From contig JAZRGE010000107.1 of the NCBI GenBank assembly GCA_045644025.1, forward strand, positions 1 to 6,085: 6,085 nt of DNA, written 5' to 3'. The translations under genes and the position numbers were made by a program. This document shows positions 1 to 5,019 of the stretch, piece by piece. This DNA comes from JAZRGE01 sp045644025 (GTDB lineage Bacteria > Bacillota > Clostridia > Oscillospirales > Acutalibacteraceae). The notes beneath the pieces are model-generated. The model was not told the DNA's origin and did not search any database. It saw only the letters and a program-made list of their open reading frames with translations. How positions within the stretch are numbered: position 1 is the first letter of the stretch; every line of letters starts with the position of its first letter.

Positions 1-245
1 GCCTGCGCAACAGCAACACCTGCACCCACAGAAAGGCCCACAAAAAGATTAACAATAAGATTTGTGAGCGCACTTGTGGCACCAACAGCAGCCACGGAAT
101 TATTGCCGCAGAAATGGCCAACAACAATCAGATCGGCTGCATTAAAAAGAAGCTGAAGAACACCTGTGAGAATAACAGGAATAGTATAGCTTATCATTTT
201 GCCCAGCAACGGACCGTTGCACATATCAAGTCTTTGTTTTGCCAT
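1..245 (-). CDS. MATE family efflux transporter, N-terminal part (runs off the window)
   Basis: The first 81 codons of a multidrug and toxic compound extrusion (MATE) transporter, an inner-membrane antiporter that exports drugs or metabolites using a sodium or proton gradient. The translation begins MAKQRLDMCNGPLLGKMI and continues with IPVILTGVLQLLFNAADLIV, VGHFCGNNSVAAVGA and GLSVGAGVAVAQ. This is the typical MATE opening: a short charged N-terminus, TM1 around residues 17-42 with the N-A-A-D-x-x-x-V-G segment, then a second hydrophobic stretch around 55-80. The ATG at 245 is preceded by AAAAGGGG (253-260) at 7 nt spacing, so it is preferred over the internal Met8. The C-terminal remainder lies outside the window, so subfamily and substrate cannot be judged. 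It has its own promoter just upstream and is separated from the metal operon by a terminator, so it is probably an independent unit. Confidence 0.88.
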   Translation of the reverse strand, partial: MAKQRLDMCNGPLLGKMISYTIPVILTGVLQLLFNAADLIVVGHFCGNNSVAAVGATSALTNLIVNLFVGLSVGAGVAVAQ

Positions 246-275
246 ACTATCGCCCCTTTTCTAAAAACTAAACCA

Positions 276-303
276 ATTATAGCACCGTGAAAATCAATGT
301 CAA
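276..303 (-). promoter_or_regulatory. Sigma-A promoter of the MATE gene
   Basis: Read on the minus strand, a perfect -35 TTGACA (298-303) and a perfect -10 TATAAT (276-281) are separated by 16 bp. The start of transcription would fall near 269, leaving a leader of about 24 nt with the ribosome binding site. It lies directly after the terminator of the CDF gene, so the transporter is expected to be transcribed separately. Confidence 0.85.
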
Positions 304-314
304 TAAACCATAAT

Positions 315-342
315 AAAAAAAGGCAGAAAAATCTGCCTTTTT
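315..342 (-). terminator. Rho-independent terminator of the ArsR-CDF operon
   Basis: GGCAGA (322-327) pairs with TCTGCC (332-337) around an AAAA loop. The stem extends through flanking A and T runs, and on the minus strand it is followed by a run of T (321 down to 315). It begins 3 bp after the CDF stop codon. The symmetric T run on the other strand could also stop plus-strand transcription, but no plus-strand gene needs it. Confidence 0.85.
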
Positions 343-345
343 GCA

Positions 346-1236
346 TTAGTGATGGTGATGTTGGTGAAAAATATTGCCGGGATGTTTTATATTGCATTCG
401 TAATCATCGCAGCCTTCATCAGGAAGCTCAAACTCCAATGTAGAATGGCATATGCCGTGTTCTTTAAGAAGTTCTTTTATTTTATGTTTAAGCTCGCCGG
501 AATTTTCTTCGGCCACTATGTGCATCGTTGCCGAGTTATTATATCCGTCAACACTTCTGATATGAAAATGGTGAATATCCACCACACCCTCAATCCGGTT
601 AAGTTCGTTAGCCAGCGCCACCGGATCAATGTTTTTCGGAGTCTTTTCCAAAAAGAGATCCAACACTTCTTTTAGATTTTTTAGTGCTGAAATTAAAATA
701 AACGTCGCCACAATAATAGACATTATAGGATCTATTATAGAGATATCGGTGAAACGCATCACAACGGCACCGATAAGCACTATCACCCAGCCCAGCACGT
801 CTTCCAACATATGCAGATTTATTGCTTTTTGATTAAGGGAGTGACCATTGGACGTGATAAAAGTTGCCGCTATGTTTACCGCCACACCAACAACAGCAAA
901 AATAATAACACCGTTATAGTTGATAGCCACGGGGTCTATAAGTCTCTCAACAGCGCCGATAACAACCACAACAGAGCCAACAAGCAATATCACAGTGGTG
1001 ACAATACTACCTACAACCGAATATCTGCCGTAGACGAATGTATATTTTTCATCGGGCAAATTATGGCTCTTCTTCTCCAGAAAATAGGATATGCCAATAC
1101 TTGCTGCATCGCCGAAATCGTGCAAGGCATCCGACATAATAGCCACACTTTTTGTGAACACTCCTCCGAGAAGCTCAAAGACCGAGAAAAACAAATTGAG
1201 TAAAAACGCAAACAATATCCTCTTATCGCTTTTCAT
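346..1236 (-). CDS. Cation diffusion facilitator (CDF) family metal exporter, CzcD/ZitB/CzrB-like
   Basis: A 296-residue inner-membrane metal/proton antiporter of normal CDF length, expected to export Zn2+ and probably Cd2+ or Co2+. The transport-site tetrad is complete: H39 and D43 in TM2 (SDALHDFGD) and H142 and D146 in TM5 (HMLEDVLGW). An H-D-H-D site is typical of Zn/Cd transporters rather than Mn ones. Six hydrophobic segments lie within roughly residues 7-190, with D169-P170 in the last. The cytoplasmic dimerisation domain (about 200-272) carries H222/H223/H225 in DIHHFHIRSVDG, H239 and H264. The tail is metal-ligand rich: C276, C281, H285, H291 and a final H-H-H-H. The ATG at 1236 has GAGGT 6 nt upstream inside the end of the preceding gene. 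The 4-bp gap to the ArsR gene indicates co-transcription, the same arrangement as staphylococcal czrA-czrB. Metal specificity is inferred, not shown. Confidence 0.95.
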   Translation of the reverse strand: MKSDKRILFAFLLNLFFSVFELLGGVFTKSVAIMSDALHDFGDAASIGISYFLEKKSHNLPDEKYTFVYGRYSVVGSIVTTVILLVGSVVVVIGAVERLIDPVAINYNGVIIFAVVGVAVNIAATFITSNGHSLNQKAINLHMLEDVLGWVIVLIGAVVMRFTDISIIDPIMSIIVATFILISALKNLKEVLDLFLEKTPKNIDPVALANELNRIEGVVDIHHFHIRSVDGYNNSATMHIVAEENSGELKHKIKELLKEHGICHSTLEFELPDEGCDDYECNIKHPGNIFHQHHHH

Positions 1237-1240
1237 TTCA

Positions 1241-1606
1241 TTACCTCGATGTATGTGATATATGTTCTATACCTATTGAATAAAGTTGCGAAATATGTTC
1301 ATCATCTAAAGAATAATATATTGCTTTGCCATCTCTGCGGCATTTCACAACGGATAGCTCACGCATTTTGGCCAGCTGGTGTGAAATAGAAGATTTGCTC
1401 ATCGACATAATATTGGCGATATCGCAAACACACATTTCACCCTGCCGCAGAATATACAGAAGTTTGCATCTTGTTCTATCGGCCATTATTTTATAAATAT
1501 CAGCAAGGTGGTTCAATGTTTCATCCGAAGGGATATTGTCTGCAATCTCCTTAACCCTATCTTCGTTGATCATATTGCAATCACAAACATATTTATTCTT
1601 GGGCAT
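1241..1606 (-). CDS. ArsR/SmtB family metal-sensing repressor, CadC/CzrA-like
   Basis: A 121-residue winged-helix repressor, expected to bind operator DNA without metal and release it when Zn, Cd, Pb or Co binds. The DNA-reading helix is around SMSKSSISHQLAKMREL (68-84) and the wing is around KCRRDGKAIYYSL. Two metal sites can be read. The alpha3N-type site has Cys8 and Cys10 in the N-terminal arm and Cys59 and Cys61 in EMCVCD; S. aureus CadC uses Cys7, Cys11, Cys58 and Cys60. The alpha5 site has Asp102, His104, His115 and His118, with the same 2-11-3 spacing as SmtB, CadC and CzrA; the last ligand is His as in CzrA, not Glu as in CadC. The ATG at 1606 follows AAGGAG (1614-1619) by 7 nt. It is the first gene of the operon with the CDF exporter and should repress its own promoter. 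Confidence 0.95.
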   Translation of the reverse strand: MPKNKYVCDCNMINEDRVKEIADNIPSDETLNHLADIYKIMADRTRCKLLYILRQGEMCVCDIANIMSMSKSSISHQLAKMRELSVVKCRRDGKAIYYSLDDEHISQLYSIGIEHISHTSR

Positions 1607-1622
1607 ATTTCTTCTCCTTGAT

Positions 1623-1636
1623 TGAATTATTGTTCA
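1623..1636 (-). promoter_or_regulatory. ArsR-type operator 1, downstream of the -10 box
   Basis: On the minus strand this reads TGAACAATAATTCA, an imperfect inverted repeat like the TGAACA-n-TTCA cores of known SmtB/CzrA/CadC operators. It lies about +3 to +16 from the predicted transcription start. It differs by one base from operator 2, whose start is 31 bp away, close to three helical turns. Confidence 0.8.
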
Positions 1637-1645
1637 ACTATTTAT

Positions 1646-1675
1646 AGTATAGTTGAATGATTGTTCATTTGTCAA
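1646..1675 (-). promoter_or_regulatory. Promoter of the ArsR-CDF operon
   Basis: Minus-strand -35 TTGACA (1670-1675) and -10 TATACT (1646-1651) with an 18-bp spacer. The spacer contains operator 2 in full, and operator 1 follows the predicted start site near 1639. Bound repressor would therefore occlude both polymerase binding and initial transcription. Confidence 0.82.
1654..1667 (-). promoter_or_regulatory. ArsR-type operator 2, in the promoter spacer
   Basis: On the minus strand this reads TGAACAATCATTCA, a one-base variant of operator 1. It fits exactly between the -35 and -10 boxes, the usual place for SmtB/CzrA-family repressors to block RNA polymerase. Confidence 0.82.
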
Positions 1676-1677
1676 GC

Positions 1678-1711
1678 AAAAAATAACGGCCGCTATAGAA
1701 AATAGCGGCCG
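1678..1711 (-). terminator. Rho-independent terminator of the YgjV-like gene
   Basis: A perfect 10-bp G+C-rich stem, CGGCCGCTAT (1687-1696) with ATAGCGGCCG (1702-1711), and loop AGAAA. On the minus strand it is followed by TTATTTTTT. It starts 5 bp beyond the stop codon of the YgjV-like gene and isolates that gene from the metal operon promoter immediately downstream. Confidence 0.92.
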
Positions 1712-1716
1712 AAAAA

Positions 1717-2232
1717 TCAGTTCATTTTATTCTTGCTTAAAACATCAATTTCAATAATTGCAACAATGCCTGCTGCAACAAGGAAGGAATGAGTGATTAT
1801 TGTGGTGTAGGCACAGATAAAGATATCATAAAAAACGTAGATAAAGGAATTAACAACCTTTAATATCCTGTAATTAGAAGCCTTGCGCTGGCTAACAGCC
1901 AAAACAAACAGAACAGAGCACAACAGCGGCAGAATATCGATCCAGGACTGATAGGATATTACACCCCAAGCAACATATAGCAGAAGGAATATGCCCAGCA
2001 TCCACATAGGAATCTTAATATTCTTTTTATTATAGATATATGATATAATTGTGTAAAGAACGGCCACAACACTCATTCCGGCGCTGGAATATCCGCCCAG
2101 CAACAGAAAGTTGAGACCAACGATAATATTCACTATAATCTCGCCAACAAGTATCAGCTTAATATCCTTCATAAAAACAAGAAGGACAACCAATACAAGC
2201 GACAAAAAGCCAAGGATTTGTTCAACTGTCAT
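1717..2232 (-). CDS. YgjV-like multi-pass membrane protein
   Basis: A 171-residue integral membrane protein resembling the bacterial inner-membrane YgjV family, which has no established biochemical role. About six or seven hydrophobic segments fill the protein, roughly residues 5-21, 27-46, 50-67, 74-92, 97-113, 122-140 and 143-163. Polar breaks include Y-N-K-K-N (66-70) and the basic S-Q-R-K-A-S loop. The family assignment rests on the segment around ILPLLCSVLFVLAVSQ and the later VNSFIYVFYDIFI, which match the YgjV pattern by eye. The ATG at 2232 is preferred because GGTGAT lies about 4 nt upstream. A GTG at 2244 would add four residues but would place that ribosome binding site inside the coding region. 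The gene is a single unit with its own promoter and terminator, transcribed divergently from the hydrolase. Confidence 0.78.
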   Translation of the reverse strand: MTVEQILGFLSLVLVVLLVFMKDIKLILVGEIIVNIIVGLNFLLLGGYSSAGMSVVAVLYTIISYIYNKKNIKIPMWMLGIFLLLYVAWGVISYQSWIDILPLLCSVLFVLAVSQRKASNYRILKVVNSFIYVFYDIFICAYTTIITHSFLVAAGIVAIIEIDVLSKNKMN

Positions 2233-2256
2233 TACTATCACCACACATTATCTAAG

Positions 2257-2285
2257 ATTATATGACCGACAAATTATTATGTCAA
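2257..2285 (-). promoter_or_regulatory. Sigma-A promoter of the YgjV-like gene
   Basis: A perfect consensus promoter on the minus strand: -35 TTGACA (2280-2285), 17-bp spacer, -10 TATAAT (2257-2262). The predicted start is near 2250, giving a leader of about 18 nt before the ATG at 2232. Confidence 0.88.
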
Positions 2286-2293
2286 TAAAAATG

Positions 2294-2323
2294 TTGCAAC
2301 AATGCAGGTTTAGGTGATAAAAT
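2294..2323 (+). promoter_or_regulatory. Candidate promoter of the alpha/beta hydrolase gene
   Basis: A -35-like TTGCAA (2294-2299) and a -10-like TAAAAT (2318-2323) with an 18-bp spacer, weaker than the divergent promoter 8 bp away. The -35 box lies within the 10-bp palindrome TGTTGCAACA (2292-2301), a possible operator. The region from 2318 to 2335 is A+T-rich, so an alternative -10 is possible. Confidence 0.5.
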
Positions 2324-2350
2324 AATAATAAAAACTACGGAGGTGATAAT

Positions 2351-3289
2351 ATGCCGTTTATGTGGATAGCGTTAGGTGTTGCCGTGTTTTTGATGGCGGC
2401 AATTATCGCAATATCCTATATATGCTTCAGGATTACCTTCTTTGTGCCCAACCGTAAAGTAGGTCCCGTGGAGGAGATAGAAACACCCGAGGGTGAAATC
2501 TACGAAGTTTATAAAGAGCAAATGGAAGCCTGGATAATGGAAGCACGAAGTTTTAATCCGAAAAAATTCTTTATCAAGTCTTTCGACGGACTCACCCTTT
2601 GCGGAAAATATTATGAATTCTCCCCCGATGCCCCCGTTGAACTTATGTTTCACGGCTATCGAGGCAACAGCGAAAGAGATCTTTCGGGCGCTGTTCAGCG
2701 TTGCTTTGCACTTAAGAGAAGCGCACTTATCGTGGATCAGCGCGGCAGCCGCGAAAGTGAAGGCAGCGTTATCACCTTCGGTGTGAACGAGCACAAGGAT
2801 TGCCTTGCATGGGTTGATTTTATGGTGAATCACTTTGGCAAAGGCGTTAAGATAATTCTCACGGGAATTTCAATGGGCGCCAGCACCGTGCTGATGGCAG
2901 CAGGCAAAGAACTCCCCGATAATGTTGTGGGCGTGATGGCCGATTGCGGCTTCACATCAGCTAAGGAAATCATCTGTAAGGTGATTCGTCAAATAGGTTT
3001 GCCACCCAAAATAGTCTATCCTTTTATAAAGCTTGGTGCGCGGCTTTTCGGCAAATTCGATCTAGAAGAATTTTCGGCAATAGATGCCGCTGCAAAAATT
3101 AATGTACCCACGTTTTTAATTCACGGCGAAAATGATGATTTTGTTCCCTGCCAAATGAGCCGTGATATTCTGGAAGCCTGCAAATGCCGCAAAGAACTGC
3201 TCACGATTCCCGATGCAGGCCACGGCCTGGCATACTTGGTAGACCGAGATAGATATTTCGATTCTGTTCAAAATTTCTTTGGAATGTAA
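2351..3289 (+). CDS. Membrane-anchored alpha/beta hydrolase (serine hydrolase, COG1073-like)
   Basis: A 312-residue serine hydrolase with an N-terminal membrane anchor (residues about 4-27) and an alpha/beta hydrolase domain from about residue 75. The oxyanion-hole loop is HGYRGN (101-106), the nucleophile elbow is G-I-S-M-G with Ser174, the acid is Asp262 in HGENDDFVP, and the catalytic His is His291 in DAGHGLAY. The conserved strand ADCGFTS (197-203) is typical of the YqkD/COG1073 group of Gram-positive hydrolases. A lid-like insertion occupies about 205-245. These proteins are usually annotated as esterases or peptidase-like hydrolases, and the substrate here is unknown. The ATG at 2351 is fixed by GGAGGTGAT (2339-2347). 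The gene stands alone, divergent from the YgjV-like gene and ending in a bidirectional terminator. Confidence 0.93.
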   Translation: MPFMWIALGVAVFLMAAIIAISYICFRITFFVPNRKVGPVEEIETPEGEIYEVYKEQMEAWIMEARSFNPKKFFIKSFDGLTLCGKYYEFSPDAPVELMFHGYRGNSERDLSGAVQRCFALKRSALIVDQRGSRESEGSVITFGVNEHKDCLAWVDFMVNHFGKGVKIILTGISMGASTVLMAAGKELPDNVVGVMADCGFTSAKEIICKVIRQIGLPPKIVYPFIKLGARLFGKFDLEEFSAIDAAAKINVPTFLIHGENDDFVPCQMSRDILEACKCRKELLTIPDAGHGLAYLVDRDRYFDSVQNFFGM

Positions 3290-3290
3290 A

Positions 3291-3325
3291 AAGAAGCATC
3301 TATTAAGATGCTTCTTTTATTTTTA
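3291..3325. terminator. Bidirectional terminator between convergent genes
   Basis: A perfect 10-bp stem, AAGAAGCATC (3291-3300) and GATGCTTCTT (3307-3316), with loop TATTAA. It is followed by TTATTTTT on the plus strand and by a T run on the minus strand. It starts 1 bp after the hydrolase stop codon and ends a few bases from the stop codon of the minus-strand phosphatase, so it can serve both genes. Confidence 0.9.
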
Positions 3326-4048
3326 GTCATGTCTTTGATCGGAATTATTGTAGGTTTCGCAAAAGCGGGCAGAAAAAGAAGGCTCTTCACCTGCCACATA
3401 AAGGTGAGAAATATCGCCAAACGCGCTCACCCTAAAGGAAGCAATGCCCTCTTCCCTTTCTTCGGTGTATATTGTTGTGACCGACGTGGGAGCAGCGCAA
3501 AAACCGTGCCACAGCTGCATTGGAGAAATATTAAGCATGTGGCTTAGCAGCACACATTCCAAGCCGAAGTGGCAAAAGAAAACAATTGTATCGTCGTTTG
3601 GCCGCACTGCCTTATAATATCTTCCGCAACGCTCATATCCGTGCTCTGCAAGAAGTTCATCCAGCCCCTTTGCCACCCAGAGATATTCGTCTTTCACGTT
3701 TCCTGCGGCCATCCTGGGCTCATCATACCACTTTTCGTGATCAAAGAGTATATCAATATCCACCCAATCCTTTGGGCGCCAATCCCATGCAATAGATTCT
3801 TCTCTATCGGGGCGCTCAATTCTCGCTGCAAATTCACGAAGCCAAGGGCACACAGTGGCCTCTTTGCCAATTTTATCAAGGGTATATTGAGCGGTGTGTC
3901 TGGCCCTCCCAAGAGGAGAAACATAGCAATAATCTATTTTTGTCTTGCTGAGCCTATCGGAAAGCAGCTCAGCCTCCACCCTGCCTTTAGGTGTGAGAGA
4001 ATCTATAGAATAATCGGGATCTCCGTGGCGAACGATCAAAATTCTCAT
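3323..4048 (-). CDS. Histidine phosphatase family protein (phosphoglycerate mutase-like)
   Basis: A 241-residue cytosolic member of the histidine phosphatase superfamily, which forms a phosphohistidine intermediate during phosphoryl hydrolysis or transfer. The N-terminal motif is VRHGDPD with R7 and catalytic H8. The second phosphate-binding Arg is R48 in SPLGRARHTA, the likely proton donor is E72 in WLREF, and the second His is H160 in FFCHFG. Between 80 and 150 it has a long Trp-rich insertion (W88, W90, W95, W107, W124), which may form a substrate lid. This is a longer form than the 201-residue paralogue at 5408-6013, to which it shows little similarity outside the motifs. The substrate cannot be assigned. 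The ATG at 4048 has GGAG (4058-4061) 9 nt upstream. It converges on the alpha/beta hydrolase and shares its terminator. Confidence 0.9.
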   Translation of the reverse strand: MRILIVRHGDPDYSIDSLTPKGRVEAELLSDRLSKTKIDYCYVSPLGRARHTAQYTLDKIGKEATVCPWLREFAARIERPDREESIAWDWRPKDWVDIDILFDHEKWYDEPRMAAGNVKDEYLWVAKGLDELLAEHGYERCGRYYKAVRPNDDTIVFFCHFGLECVLLSHMLNISPMQLWHGFCAAPTSVTTIYTEEREEGIASFRVSAFGDISHLYVAGEEPSFSARFCETYNNSDQRHD

Positions 4049-4092
4049 ATATTTTCACTCCAAATTATCATCATAGCAATTCTTGCAACAAA

Positions 4093-4121
4093 AATATACC
4101 ATACACATTTCCAAAAAACAA
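4093..4121 (-). promoter_or_regulatory. Candidate extended -10 promoter of the first histidine phosphatase
   Basis: On the minus strand, TTGTTT (4116-4121), a 17-bp spacer and TATATT (4093-4098), with TG one base upstream of the -10 box (TGG-TATATT), an extended -10. The leader would be about 38 nt. The sequence is A+T-rich, so other -10 choices closer to the gene cannot be excluded. Confidence 0.55.
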
Positions 4122-4187
4122 CAAAAATGATTCAATGATTTTCTAATGCGCGCACCAAAGCTTGAGCTAAACTAAACCAACGTTAAG

Positions 4188-4223
4188 AACAAAAGCACTA
4201 ACCGTTTGGTTAGTGCTTTTGTT
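4188..4223 (-). terminator. Long hairpin, probable terminator of the orphan gene
   Basis: A perfect 16-bp stem, AACAAAAGCACTAACC (4188-4203) with its complement (4208-4223), and loop GTTT. The minus-strand 3' side reads GCTTTTGTTCTT, a T-rich but interrupted tail. No plus-strand gene ends nearby, so its natural client is the minus-strand gene at 4356-4970, with the G-rich repeat array in the 3' untranslated region between them. The plus strand also has TTTTGTTTT, so it could act in both directions. Confidence 0.7.
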
Positions 4224-4252
4224 TTGAAGACTAACCCTAATTTTAATACAAA

Positions 4253-4281
4253 TGCACCCCCTTTTGAGCCAAGGGGGTGCA
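4253..4281. repeat. Inverted copy of the G-rich repeat core, forming a hairpin with unit 1
   Basis: TGCACCCCCTT (4253-4263) is the exact reverse complement of AAGGGGGTGCA (4271-4281), with a 7-nt loop. It is the only inverted copy of the array core and lies at the array end farthest from the orphan gene. It could pair with any of the four direct copies in RNA or single-stranded DNA. There is no T run after it, so it is not a convincing terminator. Confidence 0.85.
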
Positions 4282-4350
4282 AAGTCATTTTAGGGGGTGC
4301 ATTTTTAAGTCGGGGGATGCAAACCGGGTTTAGGGGGTGCAAACAAGGTG
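4271..4350 (+). repeat. Tandem array of four 20-bp units with core GGGGGTGCA
   Basis: Four units begin at 4271, 4291, 4311 and 4331, exactly 20 bp apart. The core is AGGGGGTGCA in units 1, 2 and 4 and CGGGGGATGC-A in unit 3. The 9-10 bp between cores are not conserved (for example AAGTCATTTT, TTTTTAAGTC, AACCGGGTTT). A 20-bp period is not a multiple of three, so this is not a coding repeat. It lies just downstream of the orphan gene's stop codon and should be transcribed in its 3' untranslated region as CACCCCC repeats. The rest of the interval 4122-4252 holds the hairpin at 4188-4223 and nothing else I can identify. Confidence 0.88.
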
Positions 4351-4355
4351 AATCA

Positions 4356-4970
4356 TTACTTGTTTCGGCATTTTTTCAAAAAACGCTCTGAGCGCCGCCT
4401 AACTTCGTCAATAGACAGAAGATTAACTTGCTCAAGATTTGTGTTTAATGTGAAGTATCCTCGGAGCAACGGGTCAATTCGTTGATGTTCTTCCTCCGCC
4501 TTTTCAAGGGTTTTCACAAAGCAATCATATCCATATGTGTCTACAAGATACGGAATTCCTGCAACCGACAACAAATAGTTATAGTCAATATAGTCGTGAT
4601 TCTTATCGAGGTTTTTTCGGAATTTCTCCATTACCGGATTCAATTCTTCCTCTGAAGCATAAATTGCATATCCGCGAATATAAAAAATCTTCATTGCAAG
4701 TCTGCGGCATTTTTTCAAATTTTCAAAATAGAACTCTTTCAGATCAAATGCTTTTGCAGAGGGATTGAGTAACAGAATGCGAAGATGATCGAATCGTATT
4801 TCCCAGATATGTTTTTTTGAAGTAGCTTTATCACACAGATAATCAATAAGTTCTTGTGATAGTTCTATATTGTATAGCTTGTTCTGATTGGCAATGTAAT
4901 CAGGATGCAGTAAGCAATCGGAACACTTTTTAAAAGTACGCTCTAATTCTGATAATAGGCAGTTATCCAC
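4356..4970 (-). CDS. Protein of unknown function, orphan gene between two repeat arrays
   Basis: I do not recognise this 204-residue protein. It has no signal peptide or membrane segment and is rich in charged residues and Leu, Tyr and Phe, with a pattern suggesting a mostly helical soluble protein. Visible landmarks are KKCSDCLLHPDY (14-25) with a C-x-x-C pair at Cys16 and Cys19, a basic-aromatic centre KKCRRLAMKIFYIRGYAIYA (86-105), the more conserved-looking segment SVAGIPYLVDTYGYDCFVKT (135-154), and a basic C-terminus (DEVRRRSERFLKKCRNK). A lone C-x-x-C is not enough to call a zinc site or redox enzyme. My hand count gives about 37% G+C for 4381-4970, against about 50% in sampled stretches of the phosphatases on either side, which suggests separate ancestry. 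The YgjV-like gene is equally A+T-rich, so this is only suggestive. The GTG start has a strong ribosome binding site, so it is probably a real gene. Confidence 0.82.
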   Translation of the reverse strand: MDNCLLSELERTFKKCSDCLLHPDYIANQNKLYNIELSQELIDYLCDKATSKKHIWEIRFDHLRILLLNPSAKAFDLKEFYFENLKKCRRLAMKIFYIRGYAIYASEEELNPVMEKFRKNLDKNHDYIDYNYLLSVAGIPYLVDTYGYDCFVKTLEKAEEEHQRIDPLLRGYFTLNTNLEQVNLLSIDEVRRRSERFLKKCRNK

Positions 4971-4977
4971 AATCTCC

Positions 4978-4984
4978 CCTCCTT
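4978..4984 (-). promoter_or_regulatory. Strong ribosome binding site fixing a GTG start
   Basis: AAGGAGG on the minus strand ends 7 nt before the GTG at 4970. No ATG in frame lies within a sensible distance, so the GTG is the start, and the near-perfect site supports translation of the orphan gene. Confidence 0.85.
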
Positions 4985-4990
4985 AAGTAA

Positions 4991-5019
4991 ATCATACCAT
5001 AGGTACAACTATATTTCAA
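4991..5019 (-). promoter_or_regulatory. Promoter of the orphan gene, -35 box inside the first repeat
   Basis: On the minus strand, -35 TTGAAA (5014-5019), 17-bp spacer, -10 TATGAT (4991-4996) preceded by TGG, an extended -10 form. The predicted start near 4984 gives a very short leader that begins at the ribosome binding site, so the exact start may lie a few bases either way. The -35 box overlaps the gene-proximal copy of the TCAACGATTA repeat. Confidence 0.68.

Noticed and set aside
194..397. A 67-codon minus-strand open frame spanning the MATE promoter and the CDF terminator
   Set aside because: It covers a consensus promoter and a terminator and is out of frame with the clear MATE protein.
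4273..4337. G-quadruplex from the four GGGGG runs
   Set aside because: The loops would be about 14-15 nt each, too long for a confident call. It remains possible but is less likely than a binding-site or RNA role.
4206..4391. A 61-codon open frame on the plus strand across the G-rich array
   Set aside because: It starts with TTG inside a hairpin loop without a ribosome binding site, crosses a 20-bp-period repeat that shifts frame at each unit, and runs into the 3' end of the orphan gene on the other strand.
4253..4984. Pairing of the gene's G-rich ribosome binding site with the CACCCCC repeats in its own 3' untranslated region
   Set aside because: The best contiguous match I find is about 4 bp of G:C, too little to support a switch.
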